A stretch of 32,200 nucleotides of DNA from an uncultured Gammaproteobacteria bacterium (GCA_913058135.1 CAJXPR010000034.1:1-32200); one strand, 5' to 3'. Shown: positions 1-9,068, counted from the stretch's first letter. Notes: generated by a model not told the origin, from the letters alone. Program-made: numbers and translations.

Positions 1-117
1 GGTTATTATTTCAGCCGGCCGCAGCCGGAAACATACTGGCGGGAGCCGCAGTCACTGCAACGACGCGACGGTGACTTGCTGGTGGGCGACCGTAGTGGTC
101 AGCGACCGGCAGACTGA
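1..117 (+). CDS. C-terminal fragment of an EAL-domain (c-di-GMP phosphodiesterase) protein
   Basis: Frame 1 is open from the window edge to a TGA at 115-117 and gives 38 residues beginning GYYFSRPQPETYW. The GY(Y/L)FS(R/K)P motif followed by an acidic or aromatic stretch is the usual end of an EAL domain, just after the conserved Gln of the QG(Y/F) motif. The fragment would therefore be the end of a c-di-GMP phosphodiesterase or GGDEF-EAL protein. Frame 2 is also open here but shows no motif. The gene converges on the YebC-family gene, with 18 bases between the stop codons. Domain content upstream cannot be seen. Confidence 0.55.
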   Translation, partial: GYYFSRPQPETYWREPQSLQRRDGDLLVGDRSGQRPAD

Positions 118-135
118 GGATGCGCTGCTTACCTG

Positions 136-858
136 TCAGTCCGGCAGGACGGCATTGTGATAAATGTTCTGCACATCATCCAGGTCATTCAACATGTCCA
201 TGAATTTTTCAAACATGGCCACGTCATCGCCACTGATTTCAGTGCTGGTCTGGGCCAGAAACTGGATCTCATCTACCTCGAACTCAACCTCGCCAAAGGC
301 ATCGCGTAGTGCCTGACGGGCTTTGGCATACTCGGTGTGCGGGGCAAATATCGTGACCAGACCATCTTCGTTTTCGATGTCTGTGACATCAACGTCTGCG
401 CCCAGCAGTGCTTCAAGCACGGCATCTTCGTCGTCGCCCTTGATGGCCAGAATGGCGCAGTGGTCAAACATGTGGGCAACACTGCCCTGAGCGCCGATCT
501 TGGCCTTGGTCTTGGTGAAACACAGTCGCACATCACCAAAGGTGCGATTGGGATTGTCAGTCAGGCATTCCACGATCACCATGCAGTTACCGGGACCGAA
601 ACCTTCGTAACGGGCCGGCGAGAAGTCTTCGCCGCCGCTGCCGCGTGCCTTTTCCAGTGCCTTGTCAATGACATGGCTCGGGACCTGGTCTTTCTTGGCG
701 CGTTCGATGAGGCCGCGAAGAGCCAGATTTCCATCAGGGTCTGTTCCTCCGGACTTGGCACAGACATAGATTTCGCGCGCGTACTTGCTGTAGACCTTGG
801 TTTTTGCGGCCGCTGTCTTGGCCATGGACTCTTTTCGGTTCTGGTAAGCTCTGCCCAT
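136..858 (-). CDS. YebC/PmpR (TACO1) family DNA-binding regulator
   Basis: This 240-residue protein has the usual length of the YebC/TACO1 family, whose members act as transcriptional regulators or help ribosomes through proline stretches. Family signatures are visible: [11 protein letters not shown] near the N-terminus, DPDGNLALR, a [14 protein letters not shown] helix, the [14 protein letters not shown] core, TDNPNRT, and VQNIYHN at the end. The N-terminus ([15 protein letters not shown]) differs from canonical YebC (MAGHSKWANIK) and resembles the YeeN-like branch. The ATG at 858 was chosen because the family homology starts there; the frame stays open to 1104 but the extra residues look non-coding. 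A weak AGG lies about 8 bases upstream. It is transcribed divergently from the kinase gene. Confidence 0.9.
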   Translation of the reverse strand: MGRAYQNRKESMAKTAAAKTKVYSKYAREIYVCAKSGGTDPDGNLALRGLIERAKKDQVPSHVIDKALEKARGSGGEDFSPARYEGFGPGNCMVIVECLTDNPNRTFGDVRLCFTKTKAKIGAQGSVAHMFDHCAILAIKGDDEDAVLEALLGADVDVTDIENEDGLVTIFAPHTEYAKARQALRDAFGEVEFEVDEIQFLAQTSTEISGDDVAMFEKFMDMLNDLDDVQNIYHNAVLPD

Positions 859-990
859 TGCGTATACCTGATTAGCGAGTGCGGAAAAAGCAACTTCAAC
901 ATGAAAAAATCGAATCATACACGCAGCAGGCGGGTCAAATCCATTGTAGACTGCGCTTTTGTTGATGCTGCTGATGATACTTCCCTGATT

Positions 991-1536
991 ATGCCTGAAG
1001 CCAAAAATTTTGTACCCGTCTGGTTTTTGTTTGGTCTGTCCGGCAGCGGCAAATCCTACGTGGGCGATGTCATCGCTGAGGCCAGGGGCTGGCCGGTCTA
1101 TCATGCCGACGATGATATTACACCGGCCATGCGCAAGGCTTTGGCGGGCTCGCAGCCCTTTACCGATGCCATGCGTGATGAGTACTTTATGCTGCTTTCC
1201 GACCGCATCCGTGCCCGCCAGGCCCAGGCCGCGCCTGGTCAGTCATTGATTGTCACCCAGGGCGCCTACAAACAGCGCAGTCGCGACTATCTGCAACAGC
1301 AGGTTCCGGGGCTGGTGCTGATCTGGGTTGATGCACCGGACGGCCTGATCACGCAGCGGCTGGATCTGCGGGCCGGAGGTATCACAAGCCAGAGCGCGGC
1401 GGCTTTAAAACAGGATTTTGAGCGCCCGCCCCGCGATAGCCTGAAAATCGTCAACGATCGCGCTGAAGAGCATGCACTGGCGCAATTCGAGCGCTGCCGG
1501 GAGCAATGGTTGACCCATCAGGCGCAGGTGATATGA
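991..1536 (+). CDS. Small P-loop kinase, gluconokinase/shikimate-kinase-like
   Basis: This is a 181-residue cytoplasmic P-loop NTPase. A Walker A motif GLSGSGKS lies at residues 15-22 after a hydrophobic strand (VWFLF). The sequence [26 protein letters not shown] follows, at the place where gluconate kinases bind substrate. [16 protein letters not shown] resembles the gluconokinase strand-loop after the second lobe, and a late arginine-rich lid (RLDLRAGG) is present. These features suggest a small-molecule kinase of the GntK/adenylate-kinase-like fold; the substrate is unknown. The ATG at 991 suits the fold, but an in-frame ATG at 901 would add 30 residues without family features. Neither start has a convincing Shine-Dalgarno. 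The gene sits 72 bases upstream of the phn-type operon and could be co-transcribed with it. Confidence 0.75.
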   Translation: MPEAKNFVPVWFLFGLSGSGKSYVGDVIAEARGWPVYHADDDITPAMRKALAGSQPFTDAMRDEYFMLLSDRIRARQAQAAPGQSLIVTQGAYKQRSRDYLQQQVPGLVLIWVDAPDGLITQRLDLRAGGITSQSAAALKQDFERPPRDSLKIVNDRAEEHALAQFERCREQWLTHQAQVI

Positions 1537-1608
1537 TCGCTCAGGCCCGGCATGCAGGACCGGGCGCCACGTCGTAGCATACGCGTGAGCAGAATAGCGG
1601 GAGAACCA

Positions 1609-2571
1609 GTGCAAAAAGAAATCAGGACATCGTGGGCGCCGGCCATGGCCGCCTTGCTGTTGGCTGTCGTCAGTAGCGGTGCCCAGGCACAGCTCTCACC
1701 CCGGTACCAGGATCTGAATCAGGATCTTGTCGCCGACTTGCCGGCTGACGAAACCGACTGGCGCGATCCCCGCATACTGATTTTTGCTTATACGCCGGTA
1801 GAAGATCCGGCGCTGTATACCCAGGTGTGGGATGAGTTTATCACTCACATGGAAGGGATTACCGGCAAGGAAGTACGATTTTTTCCGGTACAGTCCAATG
1901 CCGCGCAACTGGAAGCGATGCGCGCTGGCCGACTGCATGTGGCCGGATTCAATACCGGAGCGACACCGGTTGCGGTCAACTGCGTAGGTTTTGAGCCCTT
2001 TGCCATGATGGCTGCCGAAGACGGCAGTTACGGCTACGAGATGGAAATCATCACCTATCCCGACAGTGGTATCGAGTCCCCGGCAGATCTGGCCGGCCGG
2101 CAGTTGGCATTTACCTCTCCGACATCAAACTCAGGCTTCAAGGCACCGTCAACTCTGCTGCAGAGCGAATTCGGTCTGACTGCCGGGGAAGACTACCGGA
2201 CGGCATACTCAGGCAGCCATGACAACTCGATTCTGGGTGTTGTCAACAGCGACTACGAAGCGGCAGCGGTGGCCAATGAGGTGCTGCGCCGCATGCAGGG
2301 TCGTGACGTGGTGCGTGCTGAACAATACCGCTCCATCTACAAGTCGCTGACCTTCCCGACCACCGCCTATGGTATAGCCCACAATCTGCACCCTGTGCTG
2401 GCGGAGAATATACGCGAAGCGTTTTTCACTTTTGACTGGGAAGGCAGCGCGCTACAGCGTGAGTTCGCGGATGCCGGCATGGCCAGGTTCATTCCGATCA
2501 ACTATCAGCAGCACTGGCAGGTCATTCGCGCCATAGATGAAGCCAATGACACTGTCTACAACTGCGACTGA
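1609..2571 (+). CDS. phnD: Phosphonate/phosphite/phosphate ABC transporter, periplasmic substrate-binding protein
   Basis: This 320-residue PhnD-family binding protein is the first gene of a four-gene importer operon. An N-terminal signal peptide ends in an AQA|QLS-type cleavage site around residues 22-28. Family features include the ILIFAYTPVEDP strand, an LEAMRAGRLHVAGFNTGAT segment, and the SPADLAGRQLAFTSPTSNSGFKAP loop, the typical PhnD ligand-binding Ser/Thr cluster. Start choice: GTG at 1609 is preceded by GGGAGA at 1599-1604. The ATG at 1552 would put 19 charged residues before the signal peptide. The ligand could be a phosphonate, phosphite, or phosphate; family membership alone does not decide. 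It is followed after 32 bases by the ATPase gene. Confidence 0.9.
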   Translation: MQKEIRTSWAPAMAALLLAVVSSGAQAQLSPRYQDLNQDLVADLPADETDWRDPRILIFAYTPVEDPALYTQVWDEFITHMEGITGKEVRFFPVQSNAAQLEAMRAGRLHVAGFNTGATPVAVNCVGFEPFAMMAAEDGSYGYEMEIITYPDSGIESPADLAGRQLAFTSPTSNSGFKAPSTLLQSEFGLTAGEDYRTAYSGSHDNSILGVVNSDYEAAAVANEVLRRMQGRDVVRAEQYRSIYKSLTFPTTAYGIAHNLHPVLAENIREAFFTFDWEGSALQREFADAGMARFIPINYQQHWQVIRAIDEANDTVYNCD

Positions 2572-2603
2572 CGGACCATCAACGACAATAACAAGAGGCT
2601 TCC

Positions 2604-3422
2604 ATGCTTAAACTCACCGGGCTGAGCAAGCGCTACGATACCGGCGATCTGGCGCTGAACGATATCAATCTGACCGTGCCTGCCGGGCAGGTGATGGCCT
2701 TGATCGGCCCCTCAGGCGCCGGTAAAAGTACATTGATACGCTGTGTCAACCGTCTGGTTGAGCCCAGCACGGGGTCGATAGAGCTGGATGGTCAGGACAT
2801 CACCCGGGTCCGGGGTGCCCGGTTGCGCCAGGCTCGGCGGCAGATTGGCATGATTTTCCAGAACTATGCACTTGTGGAACGTCTCTCGGTCATGGAAAAC
2901 GTGCTGTCCGGGCGTCTGGCATACGTGGGTTTCTGGCGCAGTTTTTTGCGGAAATTTCCGGCTGCCGATATTCAGCAGGCCTTTAACCTGCTTGAGCGGG
3001 TCGGGCTGCAGACCATGTTCGACAAGCGTGGAGATGCATTGTCCGGCGGGCAAAAGCAGCGTGTGGGTATTGCGCGGGCGCTAATGCAGAACCCCAAATT
3101 GCTGCTGGTCGATGAGCCCACCGCCAGCCTGGACCCAAAAACCTCGCGACAGATCATGCGCCTGATTTGCGAGCTGTGCCGCGAGCAACAGCTGGCGGCA
3201 ATCATCAATATCCACGATGTGGTACTGGCGCAGCAGTTTGTTGATCGCGTGGTCGGATTGCGCGGTGGTGAGCTGGTGTTTGACGGCGCCCCCAAGGATC
3301 TGAGTCCGGACATTCTGACCAGCATTTACGGCGAAGAAGACTGGTCAGTCGTTGATGATGACAGTGACGAAACTGCTGCACCGGCACCGGCTGGTGTTGA
3401 TATCGCCGGGGCTCATCCATGA
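2604..3422 (+). CDS. phnC: Phosphonate-type ABC transporter ATP-binding protein
   Basis: This 272-residue ABC ATPase energises the importer on the cytoplasmic side. It shows Walker A (GPSGAGKST, about residues 36-44), the Q-loop ([17 protein letters not shown], the PhnC-like form), the ABC signature LSGGQKQR, Walker [13 protein letters not shown] and a switch histidine in IINIHDV. The Q-loop region with [15 protein letters not shown] is typical of PhnC rather than of PstB. The gene has an Ala/Asp-rich C-terminal tail of about 25 residues. Its stop codon overlaps the next gene's start by four bases (ATGA), implying translational coupling. Confidence 0.93.
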   Translation: MLKLTGLSKRYDTGDLALNDINLTVPAGQVMALIGPSGAGKSTLIRCVNRLVEPSTGSIELDGQDITRVRGARLRQARRQIGMIFQNYALVERLSVMENVLSGRLAYVGFWRSFLRKFPAADIQQAFNLLERVGLQTMFDKRGDALSGGQKQRVGIARALMQNPKLLLVDEPTASLDPKTSRQIMRLICELCREQQLAAIINIHDVVLAQQFVDRVVGLRGGELVFDGAPKDLSPDILTSIYGEEDWSVVDDDSDETAAPAPAGVDIAGAHP

Positions 3423-4273
3423 ACCCGGCAGGCACCGGCAACGAGTCGTTGTCAGCAGCTGACCAGCAACGTATCGATCAGGCCCGGCAGGGCCACTGGC
3501 GTCCGTTGCCGCTGATCCGCAGCCGGCACTGGCGCTGGATTATCAACCTGAGCGTGCTGCTGTATATCGTGCTGGCGTGGCTCAGTGTCGATGTCAACTG
3601 GAGCCGGGTCGCCCAGGGTATGGAGCGCGGACAGGAATTTGTCGCCTCCTTTCTGCAACCGGATTTCACCAGTCGCGGCGGCGAAATACTGACCGGCTTG
3701 TGGGAAAGCCTGACCATGACGTTTACCGCCACCGTCATCGGCGTGGCGCTGGCAGTTCCGGTGGGGCTGGGGGCGGCCCGCAATATTGCCCCGCTGCCGG
3801 TGTATTTTTTCTGTCGTGGCATCATTGCCATTTCCCGCACTTTCCAGGAAATCATCATTGCCATCCTGTTTGTCACCATGTTCGGGTTTGGCCCGCTGGC
3901 AGGCGTGATAACGCTGGCGTTCGCCACGATCGGGTTCATGGCCAAACTGTTGGCGGAAGATATTGAAGACACCCAGAAAGAGCCGCTTGAGGCCATCCGT
4001 GCCACCGGCGGTGGCTGGCTGCAGTGGATAAACTACTCGGTGCAGCCCCAGGTCATGCCGCGGCTGATCGGCCTGTCATTGTACCGGCTGGATATCAATT
4101 TCCGTGAGTCCGCGGTGATCGGTATCGTCGGCGCCGGCGGTATCGGTGCCACGCTGAACACTTCCATCAACCGCTACGATTACGATACCTCGGCAGCGAT
4201 TCTGCTACTGATCATCGTGATTGTTCTGATGAGCGAATACCTGTCCGGGTATGTGCGCAAGTGGACCCAATAA
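3419..4273 (+). CDS. phnE: Phosphonate-type ABC transporter permease 1
   Basis: This 284-residue inner-membrane permease of the PhnE family has several hydrophobic segments (around residues 38-54, 95-120, 128-160 and 255-275). The cytoplasmic EAA loop, which contacts the ATPase, reads [17 protein letters not shown], followed by the PhnE-typical [26 protein letters not shown] and [10 protein letters not shown]. The ATG overlaps the stop codon of the ATPase gene, and its own TAA overlaps the next ATG (TAATG). The tandem arrangement with a second PhnE indicates a heterodimeric channel. Confidence 0.92.
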   Translation: MNPAGTGNESLSAADQQRIDQARQGHWRPLPLIRSRHWRWIINLSVLLYIVLAWLSVDVNWSRVAQGMERGQEFVASFLQPDFTSRGGEILTGLWESLTMTFTATVIGVALAVPVGLGAARNIAPLPVYFFCRGIIAISRTFQEIIIAILFVTMFGFGPLAGVITLAFATIGFMAKLLAEDIEDTQKEPLEAIRATGGGWLQWINYSVQPQVMPRLIGLSLYRLDINFRESAVIGIVGAGGIGATLNTSINRYDYDTSAAILLLIIVIVLMSEYLSGYVRKWTQ

Positions 4274-5085
4274 TGCCCGTCAAACACGTCAACAATGTGC
4301 CGGTCTGGCAGCGCCGGGAACCAATCAGGCAATACGCCATCTGGGCCGGCTGGATGCTGGGTGGCATGCTTTTCCTGTTGTGCTGGAAGGTGATATCCGA
4401 CAACACTATCTGGGAGTTCATGAGCGACGCGGGCACGCAGGCTGGCAGCCTGATTGGCAGAATGATCCCGCCGGACTGGAGCATTACCGGATCACTGATG
4501 ATGCCATTGTGGGACACCATCAACATAGCAACCGTCGGCACCGCCCTGGGCATATTGATAGCGTTTCCGCTGGCGTTTCTGGCGGCACGCAATACAACAC
4601 CGCATCCGGCATTGCGTGCGGTGGCCCTGGGCATTATTGTCAGTTCACGGTCGATCAATGCGCTGATCTGGGCGATGCTTCTGGTGACTATCGTCGGACC
4701 GGGCATATTCGCTGGCATGCTGGCCATCGCATTGCGCTCGATTGGTTTCGTCGGCAAACTTCTGTACGAAGCCATTGAAGAAATACACCCGACGCCCGTT
4801 GAAGCGATGTCATCGACCGGTGCAGCCCGCACGCAGGTACTGGCCTACGCCGTTTGGCCGCAGATCATGCCAGCGTTTGCTGGCATCAGTGTCTACCGGT
4901 GGGACATTAACATTCGCGAGGCGACGACTCTGGGGTTGGTTGGCGCCGGGGGTATTGGCCTGCAGATGAATGCGGCGATCAATAACCTGGCCTGGGCACA
5001 GGTGGCTACCGTTTTTGTGTTGATTTTTGTGACCGTGGTCGTCTCTGAATGGGTGTCAGCCAAGGTCAGGCACGCTGTTATCTGA
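4273..5085 (+). CDS. phnE: Phosphonate-type ABC transporter permease 2
   Basis: This second PhnE-family permease has 270 residues. Transmembrane stretches lie near residues 18-40, 75-105 and 120-155 and at the C-terminus. The EAA loop reads HPTPVEAMSSTGAARTQVLAYAVWPQIMP, followed by YRWDINIREATTLGLVGAGGIG, which closely parallels permease 1. The ATG at 4273 is preferred because it forms a TAATG overlap with the preceding stop; a GTG at 4261 is also in frame. The gene converges on a histidine kinase gene with only five bases between, so a conventional terminator does not fit. No C-P lyase, phosphonatase or phosphite dehydrogenase gene follows. Confidence 0.92.
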   Translation: MPVKHVNNVPVWQRREPIRQYAIWAGWMLGGMLFLLCWKVISDNTIWEFMSDAGTQAGSLIGRMIPPDWSITGSLMMPLWDTINIATVGTALGILIAFPLAFLAARNTTPHPALRAVALGIIVSSRSINALIWAMLLVTIVGPGIFAGMLAIALRSIGFVGKLLYEAIEEIHPTPVEAMSSTGAARTQVLAYAVWPQIMPAFAGISVYRWDINIREATTLGLVGAGGIGLQMNAAINNLAWAQVATVFVLIFVTVVVSEWVSAKVRHAVI

Positions 5086-5090
5086 AATAG

Positions 5091-6263
5091 TCAGGCCGCA
5101 CTGATTGCGTCCGGACTATCCGCGTTCACGTGCTTGCCAGGTAGCCTGATCTCCAGCAAAAAGCCATGTTTGTCGGATTGCCAGTGGGCACTGCCGCCGG
5201 CTTCTTCGATCCGCTCCTTGATGCCTTTGAGGCCGTTGCCGGCCACGATCTTCTGGCGCTTGCCGCCGTTATCCCTGATCTGCAACAGATAGTCTTCGTC
5301 GTTTTGTCGGGCAAATGTGATAACACACCGATTGGCGCCACTGTGGCGCAGTATATTGGTCAATGCTTCCCGGGTGCACCTCAGCAGGGTCTGGGCCAGT
5401 TCTATTTCATCCAGCGTGGCGCTAAAGCTAAGCTCAATCCTGATACCCGGAATATCGCTGATCAGCTTGTTGACAGCATCCCGAAAATTGATCGGTTCGT
5501 CTTCACGCAGTTCGCTGACGGCTGTGCGCAGGTCACTGAGCAACAGTTTGCCAAGCGCCAGTGCCTGTTCCACTTTTTGTCGCCCCGCGCCCTCGGTGAT
5601 ATGGGTGGCGACCTCCAGCTGCAGAATCTGCGCGGTCAGATGGTGACCCAGCAGGTCGTGCAGGTCGCGCGCGATTCGCAGTCGCTCGCTCTGCCGCGAG
5701 TGCTCCGACAATAATTCCCGGGTGGCCACGAGTTCTCTGTTCAGGGCTGCGGTTTCCTCGCGTAGCTCCTGTTCGCTGCGCGCCCGATGTGTGGCAAGCA
5801 TGGCAAACACGTGAAACAGCCCTAGGGTTACTGACCCGGTCAGTGCCAGCATCAGGCTTTCGTTGCCCCAATGGAACACCTGGCTCACCGAGAACGCAGA
5901 GACGCTGCCCAGCAATAACCAGCCGGCCGTGCGAATGGGAAACAACTCGGTAGCCCGTACGACCCAGACTATGCCCAGAATGGCGACGAAGCTGATATCG
6001 ACAAGAAAATACAGCGATACGATGGCGGCCGCCTGCAGCCACAGCAGCGACAGCAATCGTTGTCGTGAGTTCTCCGCCCAGACCGAGGTAAACAGAACGA
6101 AACAGATGACGTCCAGCGCGAACAGCGCAGAAATCACTGTCAGTACCGGTCGCCACTGATCTGCCGCATCCGCCAACAGGTAAATGGACAGGGCACTGAC
6201 AATGACCAGAACTGCGCCGCCGGTCAGGCTCTGCGCGCGGGTGCTGCTCCAGAAACTGTCCAT
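5091..6263 (-). CDS. Membrane sensor histidine kinase, NarL/DesK type (HisKA_3), orphan
   Basis: This 390-residue inner-membrane sensor kinase has about six hydrophobic segments between residues 15 and 156 and no obvious periplasmic domain, as in DesK-like sensors. A short coiled-coil-like linker (EQELREETAALNRELVATRELL) precedes the HisKA_3 dimerisation helix. Phospho-acceptor His202 lies in RDLHDLLGHHLTAQ. The HATPase domain shows TREALTNILRHS (N box), IRDNGG (G1) and GNGLKGIKERIEEAGG (G2). Kinases of this type normally pair with a NarL-type response regulator, and none is adjacent. The ATG at 6261-6263 starts directly at the first membrane helix. Confidence 0.88.
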   Translation of the reverse strand: MDSFWSSTRAQSLTGGAVLVIVSALSIYLLADAADQWRPVLTVISALFALDVICFVLFTSVWAENSRQRLLSLLWLQAAAIVSLYFLVDISFVAILGIVWVVRATELFPIRTAGWLLLGSVSAFSVSQVFHWGNESLMLALTGSVTLGLFHVFAMLATHRARSEQELREETAALNRELVATRELLSEHSRQSERLRIARDLHDLLGHHLTAQILQLEVATHITEGAGRQKVEQALALGKLLLSDLRTAVSELREDEPINFRDAVNKLISDIPGIRIELSFSATLDEIELAQTLLRCTREALTNILRHSGANRCVITFARQNDEDYLLQIRDNGGKRQKIVAGNGLKGIKERIEEAGGSAHWQSDKHGFLLEIRLPGKHVNADSPDAISAA

Positions 6264-6308
6264 AACAGTGGGCCTCGGTTCAATCAGGTAGTGTGTCAGT
6301 GAGTACGG

Positions 6309-6683
6309 TCAGTCATCACCTGACCCGATCAGCAGCGTGTTGCCTTCGCTGTCGCGCAGCAGCGCAAAACTCTGCTCGGGGTTCCAGGGGGCGGGCCTGG
6401 GCTGTTGTAACCCGTGTACACCGCGCGCGCACAGGTCTTCGTAAGTGGTTTCCACATCGTCAACGGCAAGCACCAGGCTGGGTACTTCGTTAATCAGATC
6501 ATTTTCGCGCTGTGTCAGTACAATCGCCGTCTCGGCGCCGGGAATGCCCAGCTCGATCCAGCGCCAGCCGGTTTTGTACGGAGTATTCTGGAGTATCCTG
6601 AAACCCAGCTTTTCGGTATAAAAACGCAGTGCACGCTGCTGGTTACTGACCGGCAACTGGGTAAATTTGATAAACTGCAACAT
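6309..6683 (-). CDS. VOC-family (glyoxalase/bleomycin resistance fold) protein
   Basis: This 124-residue cytoplasmic protein has the paired beta-alpha-beta-beta-beta layout of the vicinal oxygen chelate superfamily. Visible signatures are LPVSNQQRALRFYTEKLGFRIL at the N-terminus and FALLRDSEGNTLLIG at the end, the common VOC closing motif. The second module contains LVLAVDDVETTYEDLCARGV. The usual first-strand histidine ligand is not obvious, so metal chemistry is uncertain. The ATG at 6683 was chosen because GAGG stands 7-8 bases upstream and homology begins at MLQFIKFTQ. It lies 38 bases downstream of the amidohydrolase gene and is likely co-transcribed with it. Confidence 0.85.
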   Translation of the reverse strand: MLQFIKFTQLPVSNQQRALRFYTEKLGFRILQNTPYKTGWRWIELGIPGAETAIVLTQRENDLINEVPSLVLAVDDVETTYEDLCARGVHGLQQPRPAPWNPEQSFALLRDSEGNTLLIGSGDD

Positions 6684-6721
6684 CTTGGGGCCTCGTTCCG
6701 ATTCTGATACCAACTGGCAGG

Positions 6722-8047
6722 TCAGGGCGCCGTGTGCACCTGTTTCCCGGCGATCCATACCTGCTCCAGAGAGCGGGTATGTCTGATGTCCTGCAAGGGG
6801 TTTTCACTCATGACCAGTAGATCTGCCCATTTCCCGACTTCCAGCGTACCGGTATCACCAAGTCCCATGCAGGCTGCGGCGCCACCGGTGGCGGCATGCA
6901 GGATCTGCATGGGGTCAAGGCCAGCGTCCTGCATCATCCACATTTCAAGATGCTCGAAGTATCCCTGAAAGCGCGCGGGCGGGCCGCTGTCTGTGCCCAT
7001 GGCAATCTGTACGCCAGCATCAGCCAGAATCTTGACATTGGCCATGGCAATGGGCAGTGAGGCCTTGTATTGCTGCGCGGCGGTATTGTCTCGCATTCGC
7101 TGCTGACGCGCAGGTTCACGCAAGGTATCCAGTACGGCGGTATCGGCTTCACGCAGGAAGAACGGATCGGCAAAAAAAGCCGGTTCATTCTCGTACACAA
7201 AGGTGGACAGCTCTCGCGTTAACGTTGGACTGTAACACAGGTTGCGGTCACGCATGAGCTCGATGAACTCGTCATCGACGTGAACATCGCGCACACTGTG
7301 CGCGATGAAATCAGCACCGGCTCGTATCAGGTCCTTGGTGTCCTCGAGATAGTACGTGTGGACAGCGAGAGGAATGTCGTGATGATCGGCGCGTTCACTG
7401 AAGGCCCGATAAACGGCGGGCAGCATTTTGGGCGTGCGGCCCAGATTGTCATCGACGCGAATCTTGATGAAATCCGGGGACAATTCGGCCGTTGTGTCGA
7501 CCAGTGATCGGGCCTCGTCAGGTGTCTGCGCTGACAATACCGGGCCTGCGACATACAGACGCGCGCGATCGAGCGCCGGCGTATTCTGCTGATCCCTCAG
7601 GGCAAAACCTTCCGCTTCGTCATCGCCCAGGCTGATCACGGTGGTGACCCCGTAGCGGGCGTAAAGGTCGAGCTGGCGAATCAGGTTGTCACGGCTGTAA
7701 TGGCCGGATTCCAGGCCGCGAACGGCACCGGCATGGCCATGGGTATTGATGAACCCGGGGGTCAGTGTCTTCCCGGCCAGCGACTGCAGCCGGGCATCGG
7801 CGGGGATATCGACGCTGCCAGCGTCGCCAATGGCTATGATGCGCCCATTGTCCATAACCAGCACGCCATTTTCGATGGGCGTAGTGCCAGTGCCATCAAT
7901 AATGCGCACATCGGTCAGCGCCACCGGCGCGGCTGACGACGTGGTTGTCAGCAATGACAGCGCAGCCCCGCAGATGAGGCTGCGAGCAGCCGTGCGCAAC
8001 CAACTCTGCGGTTTGTGCAGAGTATGCAGAGCGGCCTTGAAGGTCAT
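6722..8047 (-). CDS. Secreted metal-dependent amidohydrolase
   Basis: This 441-residue protein of the amidohydrolase superfamily (imidazolonepropionase/prolidase-like branch) hydrolyses an unidentified amide, ester or ring substrate. A signal peptide covers about residues 1-40 (SLICGAALSLLTTTSSAA|P), placing it in the periplasm. The metal site is complete: His103 and His105 in NTHGHAG, bridging Lys195 in FIKIRVDD, His230 in AVHTYY, His250 in IAHSVRD, and Asp353 in MGTDSG. The C-terminal GKWADLLVM..NPLQDI is the usual closing strand. The ATG at 8047 is preceded by AGGAG with 6-base spacing, better than the upstream ATG at 8077. Confidence 0.9.
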   Translation of the reverse strand: MTFKAALHTLHKPQSWLRTAARSLICGAALSLLTTTSSAAPVALTDVRIIDGTGTTPIENGVLVMDNGRIIAIGDAGSVDIPADARLQSLAGKTLTPGFINTHGHAGAVRGLESGHYSRDNLIRQLDLYARYGVTTVISLGDDEAEGFALRDQQNTPALDRARLYVAGPVLSAQTPDEARSLVDTTAELSPDFIKIRVDDNLGRTPKMLPAVYRAFSERADHHDIPLAVHTYYLEDTKDLIRAGADFIAHSVRDVHVDDEFIELMRDRNLCYSPTLTRELSTFVYENEPAFFADPFFLREADTAVLDTLREPARQQRMRDNTAAQQYKASLPIAMANVKILADAGVQIAMGTDSGPPARFQGYFEHLEMWMMQDAGLDPMQILHAATGGAAACMGLGDTGTLEVGKWADLLVMSENPLQDIRHTRSLEQVWIAGKQVHTAP

Positions 8048-8120
8048 CTTCGGCTCCTGAAAGCATGGATTCCGCAATCATTATGCGGGTGTCACTCCGG
8101 CTTCGCAACTTCAATGCTCT

Positions 8121-8137
8121 GGCCCGGCAGGCGGGCC
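8121..8137. repeat. Perfect 6-bp inverted repeat (GGCCCG-N5-CGGGCC) in divergent intergenic region
   Basis: The arms are at 8121-8126 and 8132-8137, between the divergent amidohydrolase and mscS-like genes. It lies 9 bases upstream of a TTGACA element. It could be a regulatory site or a structure in the leader of the amidohydrolase transcript; no factor is recognised. Confidence 0.4.
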
Positions 8138-8146
8138 GGGGGCAAT

Positions 8147-8176
8147 TTGACAGCAGACTCTCAAGTGTAGGTTAAT
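8147..8176 (+). promoter_or_regulatory. Predicted sigma-70 promoter of the MscS-type channel gene
   Basis: A perfect -35 hexamer TTGACA is at 8147-8152. An 18-base spacer leads to GTTAAT at 8171-8176, which matches 4 of 6 bases of the -10 consensus. Transcription would begin near 8183, leaving a 30-base leader that contains the AAGGAG ribosome site at 8201-8206. Confidence 0.5.
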
Positions 8177-8213
8177 GACGGCATTTCACTATCATCATGT
8201 AAGGAGCTCCTTG

Positions 8214-9068
8214 ATGGAAGCACTGCAAAATCTGGATCTGGCAAACCTGGACGTCAGCACGGAGGTCTTGTTGGCATTTGCCATGGCCTACGGGCCCCGA
8301 ATAATCGGTTCGGTCGTGACGCTGGTGCTGGGTCTGTGGCTGGCCGGCCTGGCGGGCAGGGTAGTGAAGGGCATTCTGAACAAGGGCAAGGTTGATCCGT
8401 CGCTGGGCTCGTTTTTGAGCAGCCTGCTGGCAATTCTGCTGAAGGTGCTGGTTTATATTACCGCGCTCGGTGTGCTTGGTATCGAGATGACATCCTTTAT
8501 CGCCATTCTTGGTGCTGCCGGTCTGGCCATCGGTCTGGCGTTGTCGGGGACGCTTCAGAATTTCGCCGGTGGTGTCATGATCCTGTTTTTCAAATACTTC
8601 AAGGTGGGTGACTTTATCGAAGCGCAGGGATATATGGGGTCGGTCAAGGAAATACAGATCTTTGTCACCATCCTGACCACGCCTGACAACAAGACCATCA
8701 TCCTGCCCAACGGGCCGCTCGCCACCGGGTCACTGACCAACTTTTCGGCCCAGGCAACACGTCGTGTCGATTGGACATTTGGTATTGCCTACGGTGATGA
8801 CGTCGACAAGGCATACGCTGTTCTGGGAGGGCTGATTGCTGCTGACGAACGCATTCTGCAGGATCCGGAGCCCTTCATGGCTGTGTCAGCGCTGGCTGAC
8901 AGCTCCGTCAATATCGTGGTCCGCGTATGGGTCAATGCCGCAGATTATTGGCCGGTGCATTTCAAAATGAATGAAATGGTTTACAAAACGTTTGATAAAG
9001 AGGGATTGAGCATTCCGTTCCCGCAACGGGATGTTCATTTGTATCAGGCTGTAACGCCTGGGGCGTAG
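8214..9068 (+). CDS. mscS: MscS-family small-conductance mechanosensitive channel
   Basis: This 284-residue inner-membrane channel opens under membrane tension to release solutes during osmotic downshock. It has the minimal three-helix MscS layout: TM1 about residues 25-48, TM2 about 62-85, and pore-lining TM3 with the Gly/Ala-packed GAAGLAIGLALSGTLQNFAGGVMI. The beta domain with FKVGDFIEAQGYMGSVKEI and the TILPNGPLATGSLTNFS segment follow, then a cytoplasmic alpha/beta domain ending SIPFPQRDVHLYQ, a standard MscS terminus. The ATG at 8214 follows AAGGAG by seven bases; an upstream alternative start at 8175 is unnecessary. A similar-strand PA2779-family gene follows after 71 bases. Confidence 0.94.
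   Translation: MEALQNLDLANLDVSTEVLLAFAMAYGPRIIGSVVTLVLGLWLAGLAGRVVKGILNKGKVDPSLGSFLSSLLAILLKVLVYITALGVLGIEMTSFIAILGAAGLAIGLALSGTLQNFAGGVMILFFKYFKVGDFIEAQGYMGSVKEIQIFVTILTTPDNKTIILPNGPLATGSLTNFSAQATRRVDWTFGIAYGDDVDKAYAVLGGLIAADERILQDPEPFMAVSALADSSVNIVVRVWVNAADYWPVHFKMNEMVYKTFDKEGLSIPFPQRDVHLYQAVTPGA

Noticed and set aside
866-899. Possible minus-strand promoter (TTGAAG, 17 bases, GCTAAT) for the YebC-family gene
   Set aside because: Transcription would begin only about six bases before the ATG, leaving no room for a ribosome site, so the match is likely chance.
337-990. N-terminal extension of the P-loop kinase, open on the plus strand over the YebC-family gene
   Set aside because: It is antisense to a well-recognised protein, shows no domain, and the kinase fold begins near residue 10 of the ATG at 991.
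859-1104. Upstream extension of the YebC-family gene to 322 residues
   Set aside because: YebC homology begins at the ATG at 858; the extra residues overlap the kinase gene and look like non-coding translation.
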